The position numbers and the translations under genes are program-made. From Saprospiraceae bacterium (GTDB lineage: Bacteria; Bacteroidota; Bacteroidia; Chitinophagales; Saprospiraceae), in contig WGBN01000240.1 of assembly GCA_015494245.1 (NCBI GenBank), positions 1 through 7,439 of the forward strand: DNA of 7,439 nt. Reading direction: 5' to 3'. Numbering within the stretch: the stretch's first letter is position 1; the number at the start of each line of letters is the position of its first letter. Below are positions 1-5,839 of the stretch, in pieces. A model generated the notes under the pieces. It made no database searches. It was not told the DNA's origin and saw only the letters and a program-made list of their open reading frames with translations.

Positions 1-441
1 CAGCCTTGCGTCTGCGTCATCAAGAGCATTTGCCGAAAGGCTGTTGAAACTTTCACCCCCCTGTTTTTGACGCCGCAGCAGAGCTTTCAAACGGCTCAAC
101 AAGACTTTTAGTCGGATGGGCTTGGCGATGTAATCGTCTCCGCCTATGTCCAGAGCCTTGATCTGGGTGCGCTCCTCGTCGCGGGCGGTGAGAAAGACGA
201 CCAGAACATCGTCAAAATTCCGGTGGGAGCGGAGCACGCGGCACATCTCCACCCCGTCCATTCCGGGCATCATGATGTCGAGCAGGATGAGGTCGGGTTT
301 GCGCACTTCCAGGGCGTCGAGCCCTTCTTCGCCGTTGGAGGCCAGACCCACTTCGAAGCCCTCGCGACGCAGGCTGTAGCCGAGGAACTCGCGGATGTCT
401 TTTTCGTCATCAACAATGAGGATGTAGGGCTTGGGTTTCAT
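1..441 (-). CDS. Response regulator, receiver domain, OmpR-like (partial, C-terminus outside window)
   Basis: This is the N-terminal 147 codons of a two-component response regulator, starting at ATG 441-439 and running off the left edge without a stop. The receiver domain spans about residues 5-120. It has the acidic pair D11-D12 after the first strand (ILIVDDEKD), the phospho-acceptor D55 (LLDIMMPGMDG), the switch T86 (FLTARDE) and the conserved K107 followed by P108 (DDYIAKPIR). The segment LLSRLKALLRR after the receiver is typical of the OmpR/PhoB class, which would add a DNA-binding winged helix. That domain is not in the window, so the output class is inferred. The gene lies 24 bases downstream of the ion-channel gene on the same strand and is probably co-transcribed with it. 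No partner kinase is visible. The target genes cannot be told from the sequence. Confidence 0.93.
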   Translation of the reverse strand, partial: MKPKPYILIVDDEKDIREFLGYSLRREGFEVGLASNGEEGLDALEVRKPDLILLDIMMPGMDGVEMCRVLRSHRNFDDVLVVFLTARDEERTQIKALDIGGDDYIAKPIRLKVLLSRLKALLRRQKQGGESFNSLSANALDDADARL

Positions 442-465
442 ACCTGTTTGTCCATTGTAGCCTTG

Positions 466-1239
466 CTATGATCTGTCAGACAGCAAACGCTCTAAGTGCT
501 GAATTTGGCTACAGAGTTTGTCAATTTTTTGTTCCAGTTCGCGGTTGTTATCTGCAGTCATTTCATCTACAAAGATAGCCGTCACGAAGGACATGCCAAA
601 CATGCCGCAAGAGAGCACGATAAATGCGAAGTACAAACGCATAAAAAAGGCCCATATCGGGTCGTTCCAGCGTTCTGCAATCAGGCCGGGAATTTCATTC
701 CAGCCTTCGATGGTAAACAATTGAAAAATAGAAAAGGCGGAGATCAGCGGATTGCCAAAGTACTCCGGAGCTACATTCCGGAAAAGTGCACAGGTGAAGA
801 GCGAGAGTAAAAAGGTGATCAGAGCGAAAACGGCAATCACAAAGACCGACGACTTGAGAGCCCGCATCAGACCCTCCAACAACTGCGGCAAGCGAGGCAC
901 AAATCTGAAAAAACGCAAAAGGCGCACCATGCGAAACAGGCGCAGAGCCAGCAAAGCAGAGGTGTCGGGAATATCCAGAAAACCCATCATCAGCGAGGGC
1001 AGGCTGAGTACAAGCACAATGAAATCAAAGCGATTCCACCAGGCGGCCCAATAGCCCTTCCAGGACCAGGCGCGTATTTTCACGATGGCCTCGGCCACAA
1101 AAAAGAGTACGAAAAAGTGGTCCAGCCCGATTAAAAGAGGCTGATGCTCATAGCTCGGGAAGTTCAGAAAAAAGATGACCAGGGCATTGGCGAAAATGGC
1201 CAGAAGGATGGCCCGTTCAGAGAAAAAAATGCGCTTCAT
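466..1239 (-). CDS. Voltage-gated cation channel of the bacterial one-domain (NaChBac-like) type
   Basis: The 257-residue protein has the six-segment plan of a one-domain ion transport protein: S1 about 10-27, S2 36-56, S3 69-88, S4 95-115, S5 130-155, pore helix 166-177 and S6 196-225. The voltage sensor is intact. S4 carries arginines every third residue (R100, R103, R106, R109, R112), S2 has E50 and K54, and S3 has D72 in WNRFDFIVL. The filter reads T176-I-E178-G-W180, in the place of TLESW in NaChBac and NavAb. The tail (about 234-257) is a predicted coiled coil with L235, I239, L242, I246, L249 and L253 in 3-4 spacing, as in BacNav tetramers. It should therefore form a homotetrameric inner-membrane channel. 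Whether it prefers Na+ or Ca2+ cannot be read from sequence. The start is an ATG 24 bases after the upstream acyltransferase stop, with no strong Shine-Dalgarno sequence. Confidence 0.92.
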   Translation of the reverse strand: MKRIFFSERAILLAIFANALVIFFLNFPSYEHQPLLIGLDHFFVLFFVAEAIVKIRAWSWKGYWAAWWNRFDFIVLVLSLPSLMMGFLDIPDTSALLALRLFRMVRLLRFFRFVPRLPQLLEGLMRALKSSVFVIAVFALITFLLSLFTCALFRNVAPEYFGNPLISAFSIFQLFTIEGWNEIPGLIAERWNDPIWAFFMRLYFAFIVLSCGMFGMSFVTAIFVDEMTADNNRELEQKIDKLCSQIQHLERLLSDRS

Positions 1240-1263
1240 AAAAAAGTATTTTCAGATGCGGCC

Positions 1264-2976
1264 TCAGACCTCAAGCTCATACCCCTCGAGGCGGTTGTGA
1301 TAGTAATACAGCAACTTAAAATCTTCGCTGACCAGAGCGCCTTTCTTATTGAAATACAGGGGCTTAACTCCGTGGTGAGCGCCCAACTTATCTACGCCGT
1401 CGCGCAGCAATTCTTTCAAATCGCCCCGCACTCTGAAGGTCAGCTTCACCTCTCCTTTTTGCTCCTTTTCCAACAATTGTTTTTGCACCCGCCCCAGTGC
1501 TTGCAGGGTTTTTTCTTCATCGAATTCGTAATCATCCGTAGGCAGGCGAATCAGGGCGAAGAGGTCGAGGTCGGACTTGTCCTTTTTCAAGAGCTCAAAG
1601 GTTACAAAGGCCACCACATGGGTGGATAAGACGATGTTGTCTTTGAGGTAGCGCTCGGCAATGCGTTTGGCCAGATGGCGGGTATATTCGGCTTCGCGCT
1701 GTAAGTTTACATCCAAGACACCTGCTTCGGAGCGGAAGTAAGAGGCCACATCCACTTCATGCCCTTCGGCATCATAGCTCTTGCCCTCTGCATCCACGTA
1801 ATTGCCAAACACATCCATAGGCTTGCCAAAGGAGACCGTTACTTTGGAGCTGCGCGAAAACACATTCCAGGCGAAGTGCAAGATGCGGCGGATGCTCTTG
1901 AAGTCATCCCGTGAACGCAGGTAGCGGCCACGCCCGATGCGGCGCAGGTGTTGCTCTATGAGGAAATTGGCCTCCAGCACATTGTGGTAGCAGAGCACGA
2001 CGGGTACGATAAATATTTTGCGCTGTTCGCCGGCCTGACAGAGTTCTCTTTGCGCTTCCACCGTGGTACCGAGCAAGCCCAGTTTGAGGCGCTGCTCGAT
2101 GGCTCCGGAGCGCGAGCGCGTCCCTCCGGGGAAGAAGAGCGAGTTGACGCCCTTTTCGATGGTCAGGGTAGAGACCATTTTGAGGGTTTCCAGATAAATG
2201 GCGTTTTTCTTGCGGCGATCCACGCGGTAGGCGCCCAGGCGGTTCATGAAAAAGGCTATAATGCGGTTGTTGAAGAGGTTGAGGCCTGCTCCATAGGAAA
2301 AAGCCGGTACGCCTACGACAAAATCGAGGACGTATCCCAGCAAGATAGAGTCTAAATTGCTGGAGTGCGTTGGCACCAGCACGACCGTTCCTTTGGTAAA
2401 GAGGGAGCGCAACTGCTTGATGTCTCCACGCACCGGCAGGCGTTCGTACAGCCTGAAGCGGCGGCTGTACAAGCGCCTCCAGTTGCGGCTGGCAGCGGTA
2501 TTCAGCAGGCGGCGGAAGAAAAAGGTGAGGAAACGCCGTGCAAAGCGAAAAGCCCAGGGCTTAAAATCGCCTACGATCTCTTCGGCATAGCGCGCGACGA
2601 TTTCGCGCACCATTTTTTTGTAAAAAAGTTGCAGCTCCTCCGGACTGCCCGCTATGGGGCGGGCTGCCAGTTGGCGTTTTTTCTGTCGCCAGTACATGCC
2701 TTCGTTGACGGGGTCCACCCGCCAGCGACTTTCCTTGATGCGTATGGCTTCCATTTGCACCGTGCGCAGCAGAGTGCGCTCGATCTGCTCGCCGTACTGA
2801 TCGAAGATGCGCGCCACGGATTTTTCGATGACTTCCTTTACAAAAGCGCTGCGCTGCCTGTGCAATTTACTGATCGGCCAATCCTCGATCTCGGCGATGA
2901 GGTGGGGGTAGATGGTGATGCGCTTGTCGGGGTTTAAGCCCTCCACCAAAGCTATTGAGTTGTCTTTATCCTCCAA
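1264..2976 (-). CDS. PlsB/GNPAT-like glycerolipid acyltransferase
   Basis: The 570-residue protein has the four acyltransferase blocks of the glycerol-3-phosphate acyltransferase family. Block I is HSSNLD with H204 and D209. Block II is GAGLNLF through RLGAYRVDR, about 229-254. Block III is FFPGGTRSRSG, 281-291. Block IV is IFIVPVVLCYHNVLE, 321-335. It probably moves an acyl chain onto glycerol-3-phosphate, lysophosphatidate or a similar acceptor at the inner membrane face. The usual block-III Glu (FPEGTRS, VEGGRSR) is Gly284 here. E. coli PlsB is about 800 residues, so this is a shorter relative, and the N-terminal 180 and C-terminal 180 residues are unassigned. No ATG is possible at the 5' end. 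An in-frame TAA lies just upstream and the first candidate is TTG at 2976-2974, which overlaps the engB stop by 11 bases. Codons 10 (TTG) and 11 (GTG) are alternatives. A GGAGG sits inside the first codons of the longest form, so the start is uncertain. The acyl acceptor is not known. Confidence 0.85.
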   Translation of the reverse strand: MEDKDNSIALVEGLNPDKRITIYPHLIAEIEDWPISKLHRQRSAFVKEVIEKSVARIFDQYGEQIERTLLRTVQMEAIRIKESRWRVDPVNEGMYWRQKKRQLAARPIAGSPEELQLFYKKMVREIVARYAEEIVGDFKPWAFRFARRFLTFFFRRLLNTAASRNWRRLYSRRFRLYERLPVRGDIKQLRSLFTKGTVVLVPTHSSNLDSILLGYVLDFVVGVPAFSYGAGLNLFNNRIIAFFMNRLGAYRVDRRKKNAIYLETLKMVSTLTIEKGVNSLFFPGGTRSRSGAIEQRLKLGLLGTTVEAQRELCQAGEQRKIFIVPVVLCYHNVLEANFLIEQHLRRIGRGRYLRSRDDFKSIRRILHFAWNVFSRSSKVTVSFGKPMDVFGNYVDAEGKSYDAEGHEVDVASYFRSEAGVLDVNLQREAEYTRHLAKRIAERYLKDNIVLSTHVVAFVTFELLKKDKSDLDLFALIRLPTDDYEFDEEKTLQALGRVQKQLLEKEQKGEVKLTFRVRGDLKELLRDGVDKLGAHHGVKPLYFNKKGALVSEDFKLLYYYHNRLEGYELEV

Positions 2977-3595
2977 TTTGTGTGTTTATTTTTTGCATAA
3001 AGTCCAAAAGTTCCTGTCGTCCCTGCCCTTCTTTCGAAGAAGAGACAAAGGTAGGGGGCAATTCGTTCCAATCCTCCAATAGATCCTTCTCAATCGCCCG
3101 CAGATTGGCCGGTAATTTTTGCCTGGATACGCGGTCGGCCTTGGTATAAACGAGGGCAAAAGGCACTTGCCATTCACCCAATTTGGCAATGAAAGCGCGA
3201 TCGTTCTTTTGCAGAGGGAGGTTGGCATCCAACAGCACAAAGGCGCAGGCCAGCGTCTCGCGATAGCGCATGTAGTTGTGTATGAGCCGCTGCCACTTTT
3301 CGCGGCGCGTGCGCGAGACTTTGGCATAGCCATAGCCCGGCAAGTCCACCAGATACCAGGCTTTGTTGACGAGATAATAGTTGAGCTCCTGGGTCTTTCC
3401 GGGTTGCTTGGACACCCGCGCCATGCTCCTCCTTCCCAACAAGGTATTGACCAGCGAAGACTTCCCCACATTGGAGCGCCCGATAAAGGCAAACTCCGCC
3501 TTCCCATCGCGGGGACAATGCGTCAGGGCTGGGTACCCGCCCACAAATTCTACGGACTTTATGAGCAGCCCGTCTTTTTGGTCCTGATGCTTCAT
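2966..3595 (-). CDS. engB: Ribosome biogenesis GTP-binding protein EngB (YihA/YsxC)
   Basis: EngB is a small TRAFAC GTPase needed for late assembly of the large ribosomal subunit, and it acts in the cytoplasm. At 209 residues it has the usual family length. All GTPase motifs are present: G1 GRSNVGKS at 39-46, the G2 threonine T68 in QPGKTQ, G3 DLPG at 84-87 in the family-typical VDLPGYGYAKVS, G4 TKAD at 151-154, and G5 around SSS 185-187. The ATG at 3595-3593 fits the family N-terminus, where a short lead-in precedes the first strand. The gene is the first of the leftward operon. A TAnnTTTG-type box lies about 30 bases upstream on the same strand. Its last codons contain GGAGGA and overlap the start of the acyltransferase gene, which suggests translational coupling. 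Confidence 0.97.
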   Translation of the reverse strand: MKHQDQKDGLLIKSVEFVGGYPALTHCPRDGKAEFAFIGRSNVGKSSLVNTLLGRRSMARVSKQPGKTQELNYYLVNKAWYLVDLPGYGYAKVSRTRREKWQRLIHNYMRYRETLACAFVLLDANLPLQKNDRAFIAKLGEWQVPFALVYTKADRVSRQKLPANLRAIEKDLLEDWNELPPTFVSSSKEGQGRQELLDFMQKINTQIGG

Positions 3596-3626
3596 TGCTT
3601 TACTTCGCCTTTTCCTGCCAATAGGG

Positions 3627-3634
3627 CAAATGTA
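3627..3634 (-). promoter_or_regulatory. Putative -7 box (TACATTTG) for the engB operon
   Basis: Read on the minus strand, the sequence is TACATTTG, a full match to the Bacteroidota -7 consensus TAnnTTTG. A start about 7 bases further on would leave a leader of roughly 25 bases before the engB ATG. I see no TTG at the usual -33 distance, so the box is supported by its sequence and position only. Confidence 0.5.
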
Positions 3635-3660
3635 GGGAAATATCTACACTTGAAAATCGC

Positions 3661-3668
3661 TATCTTTG
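3661..3668 (+). promoter_or_regulatory. Putative -7 box (TATCTTTG) for the histidine phosphatase gene
   Basis: TATCTTTG matches the Bacteroidota -7 consensus TAnnTTTG and ends only 4 bases before the ATG at 3673. If it is used, transcription would start at or next to the A of the start codon and give a leaderless mRNA. No TTG is found 17-23 bases upstream, so the -33 part is weak or missing. Confidence 0.5.
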
Positions 3669-3672
3669 CCCC

Positions 3673-4179
3673 ATGACAAAAACGCTTTACCTCATCCGCC
3701 ACGCCAAATCCAGTTGGTCAGACCCCACGCTCAGTGATTTTGAGCGTCCCCTCAACAAGCGGGGTTTGCGCGATGCACCCTTCATGGCCCGTCTGCTCGC
3801 AGGCCGAATACCCCAAACCGTTGACGCCATCTTCAGCAGCCCCGCCACGCGGGCCATGGCTACGGCTGATCATTTTGCGGAAGCATTGAACTACCCCCTC
3901 CATGAAATCCGGAAAGTGCCCGCCATGTACGAAGCGGCTCCCTGGGATGTGATCGAAATCATTCGCGACATAGAGGACGAATTGCATACCGTGCTGCTCT
4001 TTGGGCACAACCCCTCCATCACCTCCGTCGCCAACAAGTACACAGAACAGCACATCTCCAACGTGCCCACCTGCGGCATTTGCCAATTGGAAGCCGACAT
4101 CACCAGCTGGAAAGACTGGAACGAGCACACGGCCAGGCTGACGGGCTTTTACTATCCCAAGCAGTATTTCAACTCATGA
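3673..4179 (+). CDS. SixA-type histidine phosphatase
   Basis: This 168-residue protein belongs to the histidine phosphatase (phosphoglycerate mutase-like) superfamily. The catalytic R9-H10 lies in YLIRHAKSSW, the second arginine is R60 in FSSPATRAMATA, the general acid is probably E87 in MYEA, and the second histidine is H112 in LFGHNPS. The RHAKSSW start and short length match the SixA-like branch. The E. coli member removes phosphate from the phosphohistidine domain of the hybrid kinase ArcB, but the Bacteroidota members have no firmly known substrate, so no symbol is given. The ATG follows a -7-like box almost directly. The TGA overlaps the ATG of the next gene as ATGA, which indicates translational coupling with the lipoprotein gene. 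Confidence 0.93.
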   Translation: MTKTLYLIRHAKSSWSDPTLSDFERPLNKRGLRDAPFMARLLAGRIPQTVDAIFSSPATRAMATADHFAEALNYPLHEIRKVPAMYEAAPWDVIEIIRDIEDELHTVLLFGHNPSITSVANKYTEQHISNVPTCGICQLEADITSWKDWNEHTARLTGFYYPKQYFNS

Positions 4180-4574
4180 AAAGCCTCTCTACAAATCTTT
4201 TCGGCCTCCTCTTATTGCTGCTGCCTGCCTGCCAAAGCAAAAAAAAGCAGGAAACGCCCCTGCCCATGCCGGAAGAAAAGTTGGTCCGGATACTCACCGA
4301 CGTACACCTGGCCGAGGTCGCCGGCCAAAACCTGCTCGGCCCGGCCCGCGACAGCCTCGAAGCCGAATACTACCGCCAGATCTTCCGCATCCATCAGGCC
4401 GACTCCGCCGCCTTCTTCCAATCGCTCGACATCCTGCTCAAAGAACCCGAACACGCCAAGAAAATTTACGAGAAGGTCCTGGAAAACCTCGCCAAAATAG
4501 AAACGGCGCAAAAAGCGAATGCTCCGAAGAAGCCGGCAAACAAAACCCAAATGAGAGAAAAGAAACCGAAATAA
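4176..4574 (+). CDS. Small DUF4296-like lipoprotein
   Basis: The 132-residue product begins with a lipoprotein signal: a positive Lys at position 2, a leucine-rich core (about 8-16) and a lipobox LPAC with the acylated Cys at residue 19, followed by QSKKKQE. The mature part starts with MPEEKLVRILTDVHLAEVAGQ, the pattern I associate with DUF4296 of Bacteroidota. The rest is predicted helical, with a basic Lys/Ala/Pro-rich tail (KANAPKKPANKTQMREKKPK). It is probably anchored in the inner or outer membrane on the periplasmic side. The start at 4176 is chosen because it gives an immediate lipoprotein signal and an ATGA overlap with the phosphatase stop. The open frame continues further upstream, but only as a shadow of the phosphatase gene. 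The function is unknown. Confidence 0.88.
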   Translation: MKSLSTNLFGLLLLLLPACQSKKKQETPLPMPEEKLVRILTDVHLAEVAGQNLLGPARDSLEAEYYRQIFRIHQADSAAFFQSLDILLKEPEHAKKIYEKVLENLAKIETAQKANAPKKPANKTQMREKKPK

Positions 4575-4602
4575 GCCCCCCGACTACTCTCAACTTTCTG
4601 CG

Positions 4603-4610
4603 TACTTTTG
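4603..4610 (+). promoter_or_regulatory. Putative -7 box (TACTTTTG) for the fdx-iscX-kdsC-ubiA-maf run
   Basis: TACTTTTG fits the TAnnTTTG consensus. It lies in the 67-base gap between the lipoprotein stop and the ferredoxin ATG, where it would give a leader of about 25 bases. There is no clear TTG at -33. The gap contains no convincing hairpin-plus-T terminator, so read-through from the upstream pair is also possible. Confidence 0.5.
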
Positions 4611-4641
4611 CAGTTTACTACTCAAACAACCATGTGACCCT

Positions 4642-4980
4642 ATGGCAAAAGTACACTTTACCTTTGAAGATAAAAGCATATCTCCCGTAACGGTAGAAGC
4701 CGAAGCCGGAAAGAGCATCCTTGAAATCGCCCTCGAAAACGACATACACCTCAACCACAACTGTGGCGGCGTATGTGCCTGCAGCACCTGCCACATCTAT
4801 GTGCTCAAAGGCGAAGATGCCCTGCCCGAAATTTCGGAAAAGGAAGAGGATTTCATAGACCGCGCCATTGACCCGCGCTTAGAATCGCGGCTCGCCTGCC
4901 AGAGCATCATCGAAGACGATGATGCCGAACTGCACGTAGAAATCCCCGACCAATCTAAAATCATTGGACACGAACACTAA
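4642..4980 (+). CDS. fdx: Isc-type [2Fe-2S] ferredoxin
   Basis: A 112-residue adrenodoxin-type ferredoxin. The cluster ligands are C41, C47 and C50 (C-x5-C-x2-C in NCGGVCACSTC) and C86 in ESRLACQ. The extra C45 matches the non-ligand cysteine of E. coli Fdx (CEKSCACTTC), and the C-terminus also ends in Glu-His as in that protein. The stretch LPEISEKEEDFID is close to the Isc ferredoxin pattern. The protein should carry electrons for Fe-S cluster assembly on the IscU scaffold in the cytoplasm. The next gene, 12 bases downstream, is iscX, which supports this role. No iscS, iscU, hscA or hscB is present in the window. The ATG at 4642 is chosen because residues 1-8 form the first strand. A second ATG at 4632 is followed at once by TGA. 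Confidence 0.95.
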   Translation: MAKVHFTFEDKSISPVTVEAEAGKSILEIALENDIHLNHNCGGVCACSTCHIYVLKGEDALPEISEKEEDFIDRAIDPRLESRLACQSIIEDDDAELHVEIPDQSKIIGHEH

Positions 4981-4992
4981 ACCCACAGCAAT

Positions 4993-5241
4993 ATGCCTTT
5001 TGAAGACATTGACAACTTTCCCATTTACTGGAGCGACCACGAAGACATCGCCATGAAGCTGTACGAGCGCTTTGGAGACGAATTTGGCGAAGCGCAGATT
5101 TATCGCATTCGCTTCACCGATTTGTTGGAATGGGTTCTGGAAATTCCTAACTTTGCGGGCAAACGGGAAGAAAGCAACGAGGCCCACCTGGAGCAAATCC
5201 AGGCCAAATGGGTTTACGAATGGCGAGAAAACAACCGCTGA
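4993..5241 (+). CDS. iscX: Fe-S assembly protein IscX
   Basis: The 82-residue acidic protein matches the IscX (YfhJ) pattern. It has IYWSDHEDIAMKLYERF, then IRFTDLLEWVLEIPNF with the hallmark R-F-T-D-(x)2-(x)W core, then ESNEAHLEQIQAKWVYEW, which corresponds to SNEKILEAILLVWLDE in E. coli. IscX binds the cysteine desulfurase IscS and iron, and adjusts the rate of cluster assembly. E. coli IscX has 66 residues; this one has about 10 extra residues at the N-terminus and a few in the loop before FTD. It follows fdx by 12 bases, the same gene order as the end of the E. coli isc operon. Confidence 0.92.
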   Translation: MPFEDIDNFPIYWSDHEDIAMKLYERFGDEFGEAQIYRIRFTDLLEWVLEIPNFAGKREESNEAHLEQIQAKWVYEWRENNR

Positions 5242-5287
5242 CAAACGGCTCAGCCAAGACGGCAAACGACCAAGACTCCAAAAAGCC

Positions 5288-5827
5288 ATGCCTGCAGACA
5301 AAAAAAAGATATACGCCAATCCGCTGGAGAGATTCCGCGATATAGACACCGTCATCATGGACGTGGATGGCGTATTGACCAACAACCAGATGCTCATCAC
5401 CGAGGCCGGAGAGATGCTTCGCAGCATGAGCGCCCGTGACGGCTACGTCATCAAGCGTGCCCTTAGTGCCGGCATTCGCATAGCGGTCATCACAGGCGGG
5501 TATTCTGTAGGAGTCAGCAAAAGGCTGGAGGGCTTGGGCATTCAAGACGTGTTCATAAGAGCCAGAGACAAAGTAGCGCCCTTCGAGAAGTTCGTCGCCA
5601 AATACGACCTCAATCCCGATCGCATTCTCTATATTGGCGATGACATGCCCGATTATTTTGTCATGCAAAAAACCGGCATGGCCGCCTGCCCCATAGATGC
5701 CATTCCCGAAATCAGGGAGCTCTGCCACTACATCTCCCCCATCAAGGGAGGCGAGGGCTGCGTGCGGGACATCCTTGAAAAGCTCCTGCGCGTGCAAAAC
5801 AAGTGGATGCCGGAACAGTACAAATAA
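5288..5827 (+). CDS. kdsC: KdsC-like 3-deoxy-D-manno-octulosonate 8-phosphate phosphatase
   Basis: A 179-residue haloacid dehalogenase phosphatase of the small KdsC class. Motif I is DVDGVLT with nucleophile D25 and acid/base D27, motif II is T69 in VITGG, motif III is probably K95 in RARDK, and motif IV is GDDMPD with D118, D119 and D122. The C-terminal GGEGCVRD (154-161) corresponds to the GGxGAVRE of KdsC, which reaches into the neighbouring active site of the tetramer. The enzyme removes phosphate from KDO-8-phosphate to give KDO for lipopolysaccharide. Related HAD enzymes act on other sugar phosphates, so specificity is inferred. The frame stays open far upstream, but the ATG at 5288 gives normal family length and lies after the iscX stop. 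Confidence 0.9.
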   Translation: MPADKKKIYANPLERFRDIDTVIMDVDGVLTNNQMLITEAGEMLRSMSARDGYVIKRALSAGIRIAVITGGYSVGVSKRLEGLGIQDVFIRARDKVAPFEKFVAKYDLNPDRILYIGDDMPDYFVMQKTGMAACPIDAIPEIRELCHYISPIKGGEGCVRDILEKLLRVQNKWMPEQYK

Positions 5828-5839
5828 AAAACGAGTCCC

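Noticed and set aside
1144..2937. Several plus-strand open frames opposite the acyltransferase gene
   Set aside because: The minus strand encodes all four acyltransferase blocks in one intact frame. The plus frames show no motif and no start signals.
4080..4175. Upstream extension of the lipoprotein gene
   Set aside because: It overlaps the phosphatase gene in another frame and would bury the lipoprotein signal that starts cleanly at the ATG at 4176.
4575..4641. Possible terminator between the lipoprotein and ferredoxin genes
   Set aside because: The C-rich stretch after the stop has no matching G-rich arm and no T run, so no intrinsic terminator can be supported.
5072..5287. N-terminal extension of the KdsC-like protein in the same frame
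   Set aside because: The extension is read out of frame through iscX, is Lys/Arg/Trp-rich without family similarity, and would exceed the normal KdsC length of about 170-190 residues.
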